Translations under genes and position numbers: made by a program
Part shown: in pieces, positions 53,849-63,474 of the stretch
Position numbering within the stretch: the first letter of the stretch is position 1
How the letters are laid out: the number at the start of each line of letters is the position of its first letter
Notes under the pieces: generated by a model
Databases searched by the model: none
What the model saw: the letters and a program-made list of their open reading frames with translations, nothing else
What the model was told of the DNA's origin: nothing
From: Virgibacillus litoralis
Lineage (GTDB): Bacteria; Bacillota; Bacilli; Bacillales; Amphibacillaceae
Assembly (NCBI RefSeq): GCF_017873675.1
Contig: NZ_JAGGKK010000007.1
Coordinates: 1-64,000 of the forward strand
Reading direction: 5' to 3'
Length of the DNA stretch: 64,000 bases

Positions 53849-54952
53849 ATGGATATTCTAAATTTAGAAGAACTTTTTAATAATAATGTGTCAGATGAAC
53901 ATAAAGATGATTTAGTTCAGATTTTGGACGAGTTTAAGCGTGGACACTATCCGAATGTGTTGTCCAAGCTAAAAACATTACGGGAAAATAATGAATTACA
54001 TACTGATCTTGTTAAAAAATTGTGGATGGTTGAGGCGATTTGTCATGCGGAAATTGGCGAAAGCAGGGCTGCATCCGAAATTATCTCTAAACTATATATG
54101 GATGATGATAGCGATTTGATGCTACTTGGTGAACTCGCATTTATGTGCGACTATAAATTAGCACGCAGAATTATGTCTGCTGCGGTTAAACAAATGGAGG
54201 AAGAAGAGGAGACATATCGAATCAAACTTGCCAGGGGCTTTTTGGTATTGGCTGAAGTGGAAGAAAAGCTTGAAAAGTTTGTTCGCTCCGTGAAGTATTT
54301 CCAAAAAGGGCTCGGTTATTTCGAGGAAGAAGATAACCGGGACAAGTATATGATATTGTATATCCATTTTAAGATTGGGATGCTATATTCGATGCAAAAT
54401 AAAGGAGAAGAATCTATTTCATACCTAAATAAAGTGATTGAAATGGCAGGTAACGATAATGATGAGCTTAAAATTAAAAGTCTTGTAAGTATCGCTAAGA
54501 CATACGGCAGCAAGGATCAAAATAAGCAGGCATACCCGTACTTAGAAGAAGCATTACAGCTTTTGGAGGGCTCTTCATTAGTGAATACGATAGCACACGC
54601 TGAGGCATTAACTGAAATGGCGTACTTCTATTTTGACAAATCACAGCATAATGAGGCGGTTCCTTATTATCAGGATGCAATTGAGAGGTATAATAATTTG
54701 CAATTTCCATCCCATCGACAGCTAGGCATGATTCATATGCAATACGCTTATTGTCTGGAACATAAGGAAAGAAGTAGCATCCAGAATGCAGGGGAAAATT
54801 ACGAAAAGGCAATTGAGCTTCTTGAACTTACAAAGGATCGTCAGTTGCAGGAAAATGCATTGGCTGATGTAATAGCCTTTTTTGATAACACAAACAATCC
54901 TAAGAAAAAACGATACTATGAAAATAAATTTGTAGAAATGGCTAATAGCTAA
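53849..54952 (+). CDS. TPR-repeat protein
   Basis: 367 residues from the ATG at 53849, with GGGGAG eight bases upstream; the frame opens six bases earlier. Several tetratricopeptide-like helix pairs are recognisable, for example VKYFQKGLGYFEEEDNRDKY, MLYSMQNKGEESISYLNKVI and EAVPYYQDAIERYNNL. No membrane segments or N-terminal DNA-binding domain, so a Rap-type regulator is unlikely and a scaffold role possible. The downstream gap holds a Fur-regulated promoter. Confidence 0.78.
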   Translation: MDILNLEELFNNNVSDEHKDDLVQILDEFKRGHYPNVLSKLKTLRENNELHTDLVKKLWMVEAICHAEIGESRAASEIISKLYMDDDSDLMLLGELAFMCDYKLARRIMSAAVKQMEEEEETYRIKLARGFLVLAEVEEKLEKFVRSVKYFQKGLGYFEEEDNRDKYMILYIHFKIGMLYSMQNKGEESISYLNKVIEMAGNDNDELKIKSLVSIAKTYGSKDQNKQAYPYLEEALQLLEGSSLVNTIAHAEALTEMAYFYFDKSQHNEAVPYYQDAIERYNNLQFPSHRQLGMIHMQYAYCLEHKERSSIQNAGENYEKAIELLELTKDRQLQENALADVIAFFDNTNNPKKKRYYENKFVEMANS

Positions 54953-54961
54953 AAGATTTTC

Positions 54962-55016
54962 TTGACAGGGGTCATGATACTCCGTAGTATTATAGATGAT
55001 AATGATAATCTTTATC
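54962..55016 (+). promoter_or_regulatory. Promoter and Fur box of the iron operon
   Basis: TTGACA (54962-54967) lies 17 bases before TAGTAT. Just downstream the 19-base GATAATGATAATCTTTATC (54998-55016) differs at one position from the classic Fur-box consensus. Binding here would block transcription of the following nitroreductase-SBP-permease genes in iron-replete cells. Confidence 0.88.
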
Positions 55017-55036
55017 AATTAGTTAATATGAAGTAG

Positions 55037-55630
55037 GTGAGAAAGATCGATCTGTTTGAACTAATGCGTGGCCGGCGCACGATACTTGATTACAAAGAAC
55101 AAAAGGTAGATAGAGATTTACTAATTAAATTATTTGGCCATGCTGCATATGCACCGAATCATCATTTGAAGGAACCATGGAGAATTAAAATTTTTGAAGA
55201 TGAAGCTCGATCTGCCTTTGGCGAAAAAATTGTAGATAGTTACATACGATACGGATATTTAAACACACTTTCAGATGAAAAGTTAAAGAAAGCACGACAA
55301 AAGTATGATCGATTTTTCAATTCCGTACCACACCATGCTTTGTTCTACATGAATAAAGAGGATAATGGCGGGTACCTGGATGATGAAAACTATGCTGCTG
55401 TATGTGCATTCATCCAGAATTTTCAGCTAGCTGCCTGGTCGGAGGGAATTGGTACGATGTGGACAGCGAAGCCGACACTTTTGGATAAAGAATTTATAAG
55501 GGATATTGGTTTATCATCAACTGAACACCGGTTAATAGCTGTTGTTCAGATTGGGTATCCTAACAGAATCCCGCGTAATCGTGGACGGACACCGATACGT
55601 AATTCCATCGAGTGGATTCAAACAGAATAA
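55037..55630 (+). CDS. Nitroreductase family protein in an iron operon
   Basis: 197 residues of the FMN-dependent nitroreductase fold (FELMRGRRTILDY, AAYAPNHHLKEPWR, EGIGTMWTAKP). The GTG at 55037 has only a weak site and overlaps AGGTGAG, and no ATG is nearby, so the start is uncertain. It is the first gene after a Fur box and is followed 13 bases later by a siderophore-binding lipoprotein. A reduction step for ferric siderophores is possible but not shown for this family. Confidence 0.82.
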   Translation: MRKIDLFELMRGRRTILDYKEQKVDRDLLIKLFGHAAYAPNHHLKEPWRIKIFEDEARSAFGEKIVDSYIRYGYLNTLSDEKLKKARQKYDRFFNSVPHHALFYMNKEDNGGYLDDENYAAVCAFIQNFQLAAWSEGIGTMWTAKPTLLDKEFIRDIGLSSTEHRLIAVVQIGYPNRIPRNRGRTPIRNSIEWIQTE

Positions 55631-55643
55631 AGGAGCGATTTAC

Positions 55644-56636
55644 ATGAAGAAATTAGCCATTTTTATGTTAATTTTACTATTATCAATTTTAACTGCTTGC
55701 AGTGGAAATAGTGATGACGGTAATGCGAATGAGAATAACAGTTCAAATGAAGAACGTAAGGTAAAAATTCAGGACGCATTGGGTGAACAAACAATTGAAG
55801 GAACACCTGAAAAAATAGTAGCACTTGAGTGGTCCTACGCAGAAAACCTATTGGCACTAGGTATTCAGCCAGCTGGTGTTGCTGATTTAGATGGATTTCA
55901 TCAATGGGTAAACATCGATAAGGAATTTGATGAGAGTGTTAAAGATGTGGGAACACGCCAGGAACCAAATCTGGAAGCTATTTCCCGATTAAATCCAGAC
56001 TTAATTATTGCGGTTAAATTCCGACATGAACAATACCTTGATAAATTAAAAGAAATTGCTCCAGTTGTAACGTTTGCTCCATATGGGGAAGAAGCTGTGC
56101 AGGACCATTATCAGAATATGGTTGACGAATTGAACACGGTTGCTAAAATAGTTAACAAAGAAGACGAAGCGGAACAAGCGGTAACAGATTTAAATAATTT
56201 TGTTGATGAACAAAAGCAGCGTGTAACAGACGCAGGGCTGGAAGGTTCGAAATATGTTGCAACACAGGCATTCACAGCACAAAATACACCGACATTAAGA
56301 TTATTCACCGAGAATTCTATCGTTGCGAAATTAATGAGTAAACTCGGCTTTCAGAATGCATATTCGACAGACAAAACAGAAGTATATGGTTATAGCGAAG
56401 TTACGGTGGAAGCACTGCAGAACTTCCAGGAGGATGACCTCCAATTCCTGTATATTGTGCAGGAAGAAGATAATATTTTCGAAAATCAGCTTAAAGGAAA
56501 TCCTGTATGGGAAAATTTAAGCTTTGTCAAAAATGGTAATACACATCAATTACCTGGAGATACGTGGACATTTGGTGGTGTATTATCAGCAGAAGTTTTA
56601 ACAAAACAATTAGTCGATGCTATGGTAAAAGAGTGA
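55644..56636 (+). CDS. Iron-siderophore ABC transporter substrate-binding lipoprotein
   Basis: 330 residues from the ATG at 55644, with AAAGGAG upstream. The lipobox is ILTACS. The mature chain has the class III binding-protein fold: EQTIEGTPEKIVALEWSYAE, AISRLNPDLIIAVKFRHEQY, GNTHQLPGDTWTFGGVLSAE. This type (FhuD/YfiY-like) captures ferric siderophores, probably hydroxamates or citrate, outside the membrane. Part of the Fur-regulated operon. Confidence 0.9.
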   Translation: MKKLAIFMLILLLSILTACSGNSDDGNANENNSSNEERKVKIQDALGEQTIEGTPEKIVALEWSYAENLLALGIQPAGVADLDGFHQWVNIDKEFDESVKDVGTRQEPNLEAISRLNPDLIIAVKFRHEQYLDKLKEIAPVVTFAPYGEEAVQDHYQNMVDELNTVAKIVNKEDEAEQAVTDLNNFVDEQKQRVTDAGLEGSKYVATQAFTAQNTPTLRLFTENSIVAKLMSKLGFQNAYSTDKTEVYGYSEVTVEALQNFQEDDLQFLYIVQEEDNIFENQLKGNPVWENLSFVKNGNTHQLPGDTWTFGGVLSAEVLTKQLVDAMVKE

Positions 56637-56640
56637 TTTG

Positions 56641-58665
56641 ATGAATGAGGCATTACGAAAATCTATGATTGCGGTTCTCACCTTTGGTGGTGGAACCGCG
56701 CTTTTGTGCATATTAACCTTCATACATATTAATCAAGGAAGTGTATCCATTCCAACGGGTACAATTATTGATTCTATTTTTGCGCCGGAAGATAATTTAC
56801 AGCATCATACGATTCGCACGTTACGCCTGCCACGTGCGGTTATGGGTATTATTGCCGGGGGTGCGCTTGCAGTAGCTGGTGTTGTTCTGCAAACAGTGAC
56901 CAAAAATCATTTATCATCTGCAAGTACTTTAGGAATCCATTCTGGTACTTATTTTGCAGTAGTCTTTAGTACGGTTTTCTTTCCGGCGGCATTAGTGGGA
57001 AATGGAATTATTGTCGCATTTCTAGGCGGCATTATGACCTTCTTAGTAGTGTTTATATTATCAGGGGGTAACAGTGCCACACCGGTACGCATGGTTTTAG
57101 CAGGGATGATTGTGACATTTCTGTTTTCTTCTTTGACCAGCGTGTTGCAGATTTTTTATGAAAATGAAACAGCAGGATTATTCTTATGGGGATCTGGTAC
57201 GCTTGTTCAAAATGACTGGAGCGGTGTGAATTTTTCCTTACCGTTTGTAGTGATTGGCTTAGTGGTGAATCTGGGATTTACATTCAAAATGGATACACTG
57301 ACATTAGGTGATGATGTTGCTGTTGCACTGGGTCAAAATGTGAACGTCGTCAAGTTTGTATCGATTATCGCAGCGGTATTACTGACGTCAGTAACGGTAA
57401 GTGTTGTCGGGCCCATAGGATTTGTTGGGCTGGTAGCACCACATATTATAAAGCTAATTGGCTATCGAAAACATTTACCATTAGTTATTGCGTCGTTTAT
57501 TTGGGGAGGAAATGTACTGCTGTTTGCTGACGTATTGGCAAGAGTGATTGATCCATCATTTTCCGAACTGCCTGTTGGTGCAATAACCGCGCTTATAGGA
57601 GCACCGTGGTTGATATATTTGGTATTACGAATGAAGCGGTCAAAGTATGGGGAAGAAAATTCTACAGTTATGGCTGGAAAAGCAACTATGAGTATGTCGC
57701 TGAAGGTTGTTATCCCTTTATTAATTAGTATTATTATCCTTACTATGATCGTAAGTTTGGCATCAGGAAATTATGGTTTTGAACCGGTATTGCTATGGAA
57801 TACGTTTTTTGGTGAATCGAATGATTTCATGCTTGGTCTGATATTAGATTTACGTTTACCTAGGGCACTCGTGGCGCTGCTTAGTGGAATGGTGCTGGCT
57901 GTTAGCGGTTTAATCTTTCAAGGTGTATTACGAAATCCATTAGCAGATCCGTCCGTTATTGGAATTACTTCAGGAGCTGGCGTTGGGGCATTGCTAACAA
58001 TGTATGTGTTTGGAGTGTCTGCTGTTTGGGTTCCGATTGGAGCAATGGTTGGTTCATTTGTATTTTTTGTATTCGTTATGATTTTGGCGATTCGCGCACA
58101 ATTTCAGCCTACCATTTTGGCTTTGCTTGGGATAGGTGTTTCTGCGTTTGGTTCAGCTATTATCCAAATTTTAGTCGTACAGGCTGATATGGGTGTAGCT
58201 TCTGCGCTTACGTGGCTATCAGGGACAACTTATGCCAAAGGGTGGTCGGAACTACTGGATTTCCTGATTTTGCCTGTAATGATTCTGTTCCCGTTATTGT
58301 TAATACGAATTCGTGTGCTCGATACATTGTCGTTAGGTGATGACACTGCTAAAGGATTAGGATTAAATATAATGTCTGCACGGTTTCAGCTGGCTCTAAT
58401 AGCAACATTATTGGCTGCATTCAGTGTGGCTGCAGTAGGGGCAATAGGATTTGTTGGCCTGATTGCACCACATGCGGCTCGTTTACTTGTGGGGCCGTCA
58501 AATCAGCGCTTGCTGCCAGTTACAATATTAGTCGGTGGTGCGCTGCTAGTGATAGCCGATTTATTTAGCCGTACGTTATTAGCTCCAAATGAGATACCAT
58601 CCGGGATACTTGTTGCGATAATTGGTGCACCATACTTCCTGTGGTTAATGAAGAAACGTGCGTGA
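56641..58665 (+). CDS. Ferric-siderophore permease, two fused halves (FhuB-like)
   Basis: 674 residues: two copies of a FecCD-type permease of about 330 residues. Each half carries TLRLPRAVMGIIAGGALAVAG or DLRLPRALVALLSGMVLAVSG at its start and a VGPIGFVGLVAPH or VGAIGFVGLIAPH near the end. Such fusion is standard for FhuB in enterobacteria and known in some bacilli. No ATPase gene lies nearby, so it needs one encoded elsewhere. ATG at 56641, 4 bases after the preceding stop. Confidence 0.92.
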   Translation: MNEALRKSMIAVLTFGGGTALLCILTFIHINQGSVSIPTGTIIDSIFAPEDNLQHHTIRTLRLPRAVMGIIAGGALAVAGVVLQTVTKNHLSSASTLGIHSGTYFAVVFSTVFFPAALVGNGIIVAFLGGIMTFLVVFILSGGNSATPVRMVLAGMIVTFLFSSLTSVLQIFYENETAGLFLWGSGTLVQNDWSGVNFSLPFVVIGLVVNLGFTFKMDTLTLGDDVAVALGQNVNVVKFVSIIAAVLLTSVTVSVVGPIGFVGLVAPHIIKLIGYRKHLPLVIASFIWGGNVLLFADVLARVIDPSFSELPVGAITALIGAPWLIYLVLRMKRSKYGEENSTVMAGKATMSMSLKVVIPLLISIIILTMIVSLASGNYGFEPVLLWNTFFGESNDFMLGLILDLRLPRALVALLSGMVLAVSGLIFQGVLRNPLADPSVIGITSGAGVGALLTMYVFGVSAVWVPIGAMVGSFVFFVFVMILAIRAQFQPTILALLGIGVSAFGSAIIQILVVQADMGVASALTWLSGTTYAKGWSELLDFLILPVMILFPLLLIRIRVLDTLSLGDDTAKGLGLNIMSARFQLALIATLLAAFSVAAVGAIGFVGLIAPHAARLLVGPSNQRLLPVTILVGGALLVIADLFSRTLLAPNEIPSGILVAIIGAPYFLWLMKKRA

Positions 58666-58693
58666 TGGAAGGCAGTTAAACATATGAAAATGC

Positions 58694-58733
58694 AAAAGAG
58701 TGTGCTCCGAAATTGGGAGCACACTCTTTTAAT
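58694..58733. terminator. Terminator of the iron operon, bidirectional
   Basis: AAAAGAGTGTGCTCC (58694-58708) pairs with GGAGCACACTCTTTT (58716-58730), between convergent genes. The minus strand also shows a T-rich end. Confidence 0.92.
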
Positions 58734-58745
58734 ACTATTGGGGAA

Positions 58746-60689
58746 CTAAAGCTGCTTTTCTTTGATCCAATTTATCAGCCCACCATGCAGGATAATATCC
58801 TTTTGGCGTGGTGTTAAGTTATGTTCAACTGTAATTTCTTCACCTTTATCGGCGAGCGTGGCAGTCAATTTATCACCTTCCATAAATTGCTGGCGCAGAT
58901 TTGAAAAGTTCAGTATTTCCCCTTGGGCAAGCTTATCGTAATCTTCATCATTGGTAAATTTCAATGGAAGAATACCGAAGTTTATAAGGTTCTGCCAATG
59001 GATTCGAGCATAGTCTTTTACAATGGCAACTCGTAATCCAAGATAACGGGGTGCTAATGCAGCGTGTTCACGACTGGAACCCTGACCATAGTTATAACCG
59101 CCAACTATCGCATGACCGCCGGCATTTTTACTTTCAATGCCCCGATTAACATAGGTTGAATCAACAGCTTCAAATGTAAAATTACTAATCTCAGGCAGGT
59201 TGCTGCGGTATGGAAGAACGCGTGCACCACCAGCAAGTATTTCATCAGTAGATATATTATCACCAACTTTAAGAAGGACTGGAACTTCCAGCTTATCCGG
59301 CAGATCCCCCATTTCAGGAATGGAAACGATGTTTGATCCTTTTACTAAATCTACTTCTTTTGCTTGTTCAGGTGGAAGTGGTCTGTCTAATAGATCCTCA
59401 ACGTTCGGATCACTTGGTTCACCTACTTTCGGATAGGCAAAATCCATCGTTCTTGGGTCGGTTATTTCACCTGTCAGCGCTGATACAGCAGCAGTCTCTG
59501 GGCCACATAAAAATACACTATCCTCACTTGTCCCTGATCTGCCAGGGAAATTCCGAGGTGTTGTCCGCAGGCTGTTTCTGCCTGAAGCAGGAGCTTGACC
59601 CATGCCAATACATCCGTTACAGCCTGCCTGATGTAATCTGGCACCTGCCTGCAATAGACTGGCAATATGAAATTCTTTTACCAGATTTGTCAGCATTTGT
59701 CTTGATGTTGGATTGATATCGAAGGACATTCCATCCGCAATGCGCCGCCCTTTTACAATTTCAGCCACAACAGCAAAATCACGATAGCCTGGGTTTGCTG
59801 ATGAACCTATATATGATTGATAGATTGGGGTTCCAGCAATATCACTAACTGGTACAACATTCCCTGGGCTGGAAGGTTTTGCAATCAATGGTACCAGTTC
59901 TGATAAATTGATTTCATCATAACTATCGTAGGTGGCATCGTTATCAGCAACCAGTTCTACCCAATCATCTTGGCGGTCTTGCTGGGCTAAGAATCGTTTC
60001 ACCTCATTGTCTGACGGAAATACTGTTGCAGTAGCACCTAATTCTGCTCCCATGTTTGCGATGACATGACGGTCCATGGCAGATAAATTATCGAGGCCTG
60101 GCCCATAATACTCAATTATTTTACCGACACCGCCCTTAACATCGTAACGTCTGAGCATTTCTAATATTACGTCCTTTGCACTGACCCAATCTGGTAAGTC
60201 CCCAGTCAATTTCACACCCATTACTTCTGGCATTTTAATATAAAACGGTTCACCAGTTATAGCCATGGCAACGTCAATTCCGCCAGCGCCCATTGCCAGC
60301 ATTCCCATACAGCCGTTTGCGCATGTGTGACTATCTGAGCCAAGGAGTGTTTTACCTGGTACAGCAAGTCGCTGCATATGAACAGGGTGACTTACTCCGT
60401 TTCCCGGCCGGCTATAGTAAAGACCAAACCGTTGTGCTGCACTTTCTAAAAATAAATGGTCGTCCGGGTTTTTATTATCAACCTGGATAAGGTTATGATC
60501 AACGTATTGTGCTGATGCTTCTGTCTTGGCATAGTCCAATCCCATTGCTTCAAGTTCAAGCATGACCATTGTTCCAGTCGCGTCCTGTGTTAATGTCTGA
60601 TCTATGTCAAGACTAATTTCCGCTCCTGGTTCCATCTTCCCTGATTTAAGATGGCTTTTTATTAATTTTTGAGCTACATTTAAAGCCAC
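58746..60689 (-). CDS. Aconitate hydratase, small type
   Basis: 647 residues, about 250 shorter than the usual bacillar CitB. The likely iron-sulfur ligands are Cys123 (DSHTCANG) and a Cys pair near 355 (GCNGCIGMG). NFPGRSGT and the C-terminal swivel motif SSREHAALAPRYLGLR are conserved. This matches the short 'putative aconitase' group close to 3-isopropylmalate dehydratase. It probably converts citrate and isocitrate, but a substrate related to isopropylmalate or homoaconitate cannot be excluded. Monocistronic. Confidence 0.88.
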   Translation of the reverse strand: MALNVAQKLIKSHLKSGKMEPGAEISLDIDQTLTQDATGTMVMLELEAMGLDYAKTEASAQYVDHNLIQVDNKNPDDHLFLESAAQRFGLYYSRPGNGVSHPVHMQRLAVPGKTLLGSDSHTCANGCMGMLAMGAGGIDVAMAITGEPFYIKMPEVMGVKLTGDLPDWVSAKDVILEMLRRYDVKGGVGKIIEYYGPGLDNLSAMDRHVIANMGAELGATATVFPSDNEVKRFLAQQDRQDDWVELVADNDATYDSYDEINLSELVPLIAKPSSPGNVVPVSDIAGTPIYQSYIGSSANPGYRDFAVVAEIVKGRRIADGMSFDINPTSRQMLTNLVKEFHIASLLQAGARLHQAGCNGCIGMGQAPASGRNSLRTTPRNFPGRSGTSEDSVFLCGPETAAVSALTGEITDPRTMDFAYPKVGEPSDPNVEDLLDRPLPPEQAKEVDLVKGSNIVSIPEMGDLPDKLEVPVLLKVGDNISTDEILAGGARVLPYRSNLPEISNFTFEAVDSTYVNRGIESKNAGGHAIVGGYNYGQGSSREHAALAPRYLGLRVAIVKDYARIHWQNLINFGILPLKFTNDEDYDKLAQGEILNFSNLRQQFMEGDKLTATLADKGEEITVEHNLTPRQKDIILHGGLINWIKEKQL

Positions 60690-60837
60690 TATTAGCCCTC
60701 CTTTGAAAGTTTCCAGTAAATTGTATCCATAGATGTGTTTACCTCAAAAGACGGAAAATAAAACAGGGGAGGTTTGGAATTTGACTAATGTTGGAGTGAT
60801 ATGTTCGCTAAAATTCGGGGAGTGACAGGCACCACAC

Positions 60838-60869
60838 CAAAAAAGGATGCCACCTTTTTGGTGACATCC
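60838..60869 (-). terminator. Terminator of the YceI gene
   Basis: On the minus strand GGATGTCACC pairs with GGTGGCATCC around AAAAA, followed by a T-run. Confidence 0.9.
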
Positions 60870-60881
60870 AGTCTGTTTTGT

Positions 60882-61418
60882 TTACGCTTCTTTATGTGCT
60901 TCGATTTCGAAGTTAATTTTAATTTCGTCTCCAATTAGTACGCCACCAGTTTCTACTGCAGCGTTCCAAGTTAGACCAAAATCTTTACGGTTAATTTTAG
61001 TTTCACCACTAAAGCCAGCAACTGTATTACCGCTCATTGGATCTTTACTTTGTCCTTCGAATACTACATCAGCTGTAACAGGATTCGTTGTTCCGCGAAT
61101 GGTAAGATCGCCGGTAACATCATAGTTGTTATCCGATTTTTTCTTGATGTCTGTTGCCACAAACGTGATCTTTGGATGGTTCTCAACATCAAAGAAATCT
61201 CCTGAACGTAAATGGTCGTCACGATCTTTATTACGAGTATTAATGCTGCTTGCATCAATTGTTACTTCAACTTTTGAATCTGTTAAATTATCTACATCAG
61301 CTTCTATAACAGCATCAAAATCATCAAAGCTACCTTTCGCTTTTGAAATCATCATATGCTTTACTGAAAATCCTAATTCACTGTGTACTGTGTCTACATT
61401 CCATGTTGTTCTTGTCAT
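60882..61418 (-). CDS. YceI family lipid-binding protein
   Basis: 178 residues of the YceI lipocalin-like fold (WNVDTVHSELGFSVKHMMISK, DLTIRGTTNPVT, NRKDFGLTWN). There is no signal peptide, so it acts in the cytoplasm, unlike periplasmic YceI of Gram-negatives. Members bind polyisoprenoid chains; stress induction is common in the family, but the role here is unknown. Monocistronic. Confidence 0.88.
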   Translation of the reverse strand: MTRTTWNVDTVHSELGFSVKHMMISKAKGSFDDFDAVIEADVDNLTDSKVEVTIDASSINTRNKDRDDHLRSGDFFDVENHPKITFVATDIKKKSDNNYDVTGDLTIRGTTNPVTADVVFEGQSKDPMSGNTVAGFSGETKINRKDFGLTWNAAVETGGVLIGDEIKINFEIEAHKEA

Positions 61419-61608
61419 GTAAATCCCTCCATAAATTTTTCAATAGTTACTTTATGTAACCTAGTATAGAATGATAAATAGGTATTGTCAAGTAATTTAT
61501 AAGAAAAATTTTGATTTCAAAATATGTTTACCCGTTTTTTCATGTAAATAAACAATAAAACCGTGCTATAATAAACAGTAGAAGTCATAGATTAAGAGGT
61601 TGTGGATA

Positions 61609-62064
61609 ATGAGTCAATTAAGTATAATCCCATGTGGAAGGAAAAAAATATGGGATAAAAATCCAAGTATAGGCGCTGTTCCAGCAAAAGAAGCGTATAT
61701 TGGCACATTACATAAGCTTTGCAGAAATTATGCTGCACAGTTTACTGACAAATGGGTGATTCTCTCTGCTAAGCACGGTTTTCTGTTCGCAGATGATATT
61801 GTTGATGGTCAGTATGATGTGACATTTAATCAAAAAAGTGATCAGATTATCACATTTGATAGATTGAGAGAACAAGTTCGGGATAAAAAGCTGGATATGT
61901 TCGATCAATTAATTGTTCTAACAGGAAAAAAATATAAACCGGTTATTAATGGTTGTTTTGATGATGATCTCTCAAGGACATTTCCTCTTGCGCAATATAA
62001 AGGAATTGGTTATATTCTGCAGGCATTAAAGATATCTCTGGAAAAAGACACACCAATTCACTAA
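61609..62064 (+). CDS. DUF6884 domain protein
   Basis: 151 residues from the ATG at 61609, with AGAGGT upstream. The motif IIPCGRKKIWD at the start, AKEAYIGTLH, and WVILSAKHGFLFADDIV match DUF6884, a family related by fold to nucleoside-modifying enzymes; its role is unknown. The next gene follows after 21 bases. Confidence 0.75.
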   Translation: MSQLSIIPCGRKKIWDKNPSIGAVPAKEAYIGTLHKLCRNYAAQFTDKWVILSAKHGFLFADDIVDGQYDVTFNQKSDQIITFDRLREQVRDKKLDMFDQLIVLTGKKYKPVINGCFDDDLSRTFPLAQYKGIGYILQALKISLEKDTPIH

Positions 62065-62085
62065 TTAGATAGGAGAATAGACATA

Positions 62086-62409
62086 ATGAATCGTGTAGTT
62101 TTGATAGCAATTGTTTTAATAATATATATGGTATACATCACAATTAAGCATAAGGAGACAATGAAGAAGTTGTCCTTCCCACAGCAGTTGGGGGTAGCAA
62201 TTTCATTCCTTGGTGTAGTTGGAATCGGGTGTTATATCCTTTTTAATAGTGTTCGTTATTTCGATGCAGCAGTGTCTAATGATATTTTTAGTATGATTAT
62301 TCAATTTATCATTGCCTTAGTTGTATTGGTCGTTAGCGTACTTACTTTTAGTGCAATTGCTTATAAAATAACAAATGGTATATTACCAATCCAACGGAAA
62401 AGAAAATAA
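62086..62409 (+). CDS. Small polytopic membrane protein, unknown
   Basis: 107 residues, helices near 4-20, 32-53 and 68-92, with a basic C-terminus (PIQRKRK). TAGGAG lies upstream of the ATG. No family recognised. Probably co-transcribed with the DUF6884 gene. Confidence 0.65.
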   Translation: MNRVVLIAIVLIIYMVYITIKHKETMKKLSFPQQLGVAISFLGVVGIGCYILFNSVRYFDAAVSNDIFSMIIQFIIALVVLVVSVLTFSAIAYKITNGILPIQRKRK

Positions 62410-62419
62410 AAAATAAACG

Positions 62420-63074
62420 TGGCTGGGACAAAAGTATTTAGTCAAAGTAAAATCCGAACTATGATTCAAAATTCTTGAAATAGAATTTGAATCTAGTTCG
62501 GATTTTTTGTTTCTGATTAGATTTAAACTGCAAACTAACTTAAAAAATTGCTGAGTACTATGACACCGCTCCGGAAATACACTTCGCTTTCCGTGGGCGG
62601 CTGATGAGCCTCCTTGCTCCTAAGTCGCTGCGTAGTCTCATCTAGGCCTCAGCTCCCACAGGAGTCTACGTGTATTTCCTCCGCTGTTGACTCGAGTAGG
62701 AATCGCTATAGAATAAAAGTGTGACAGCACTACACTAGTTCGGGTGAGCGGAGGGCGGTGACTCCGGCGGGAATAACACGTGTCCGAAGACCCCGCAGAG
62801 CAACTAAATGAAGGCCGACTAAAACCGTCCTTTGCGGACAACGTCGGCATACCCCTTGCCGGGGCAAGGAGGCTGAGGCCGTGCCCTAAGGTGCGCATCC
62901 GCCCGTAGCGACCCCGGACGGTGGGACTAGAGTTTATAGAGATTATTTTTAGCAGTAGTTTGCAGTTTATTTCAATTACGTATTAGATTCAACCATTGAT
63001 AATGAACGTTCTACATAACCTATCCTGTTATTATTCGTCTTTAAAGTAGAGATTTTTAGTTATGTCCCAGCCTC
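62420..63074. repeat. Long nested foldback repeat, copy 2
   Basis: Starts GGCTGGGACAAAAG and ends TTATGTCCCAGCCTC, an inverted pair. Outer and terminal segments match copy 1 (7275-7969) in the same orientation, while the inner hairpins differ: 62573-62684 (module B inverted) and a GC-rich block 62749-62935 that contains the hairpin 62813-62848. AAACTGCAAACT (near 62524) and AGTTTGCAGTTT (near 62957) are a further nested pair. Confidence 0.85.
62449..62508 (+). terminator. Terminator inside repeat copy 2
   Basis: AATCCGAACT pairs with AGTTCGGATT, followed by six T; it closes the small operon ending at 62409. Confidence 0.75.
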
Positions 63075-63222
63075 GTTTTTTTCCTCATTGATGCCACCTT
63101 TTTGGTTTGAAGTTCGATTATAGGTGTAGAACAGATGATTTTGAATTGTCCCTTACATCAGCCGTTCCAATATACGATAAGTTAAAAATATAATAATACA
63201 AAAAGTTATGTTAGGAAGTGAC

Positions 63223-63474
63223 ATGGTGGATAAAGGTACTGTAATAAGAACGGCTGCACTTCTTTTGGCGCTAGTGAACCAATGTCTAGTTATGTTTGGA
63301 AAATCTCCGTTACCAATTGATAGTGAAATGTTGGAACAAGTAATGTCGTTTTTGTTCCTGGTTGTTACATCAATATCTGCTTGGTATAAAAATAACTATG
63401 TAACAAAAACAGGAATGAAGCAAAAGGAAGTAATACAGGAAAAAGGCTTAATAGGCAAAAATGGAGGTAATTAA
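63223..63474 (+). CDS. SPP1-type phage holin
   Basis: 83 residues from the ATG at 63223, with AGGAAG five bases upstream. MVDKGTVIRTAALLLALVNQ and FGKSPLPIDSEMLEQ are characteristic of the SPP1 holin family (XhlB-like). Two membrane helices and a basic tail. Holins permeabilise the membrane so that an endolysin reaches the wall. An amidase gene follows directly. Confidence 0.88.
   Translation: MVDKGTVIRTAALLLALVNQCLVMFGKSPLPIDSEMLEQVMSFLFLVVTSISAWYKNNYVTKTGMKQKEVIQEKGLIGKNGGN

Noticed and set aside
62638-62898. 86-codon minus-strand frame in repeat copy 2
   Set aside because: Lies in hairpin modules of a non-coding repeat and is not present in copy 1.
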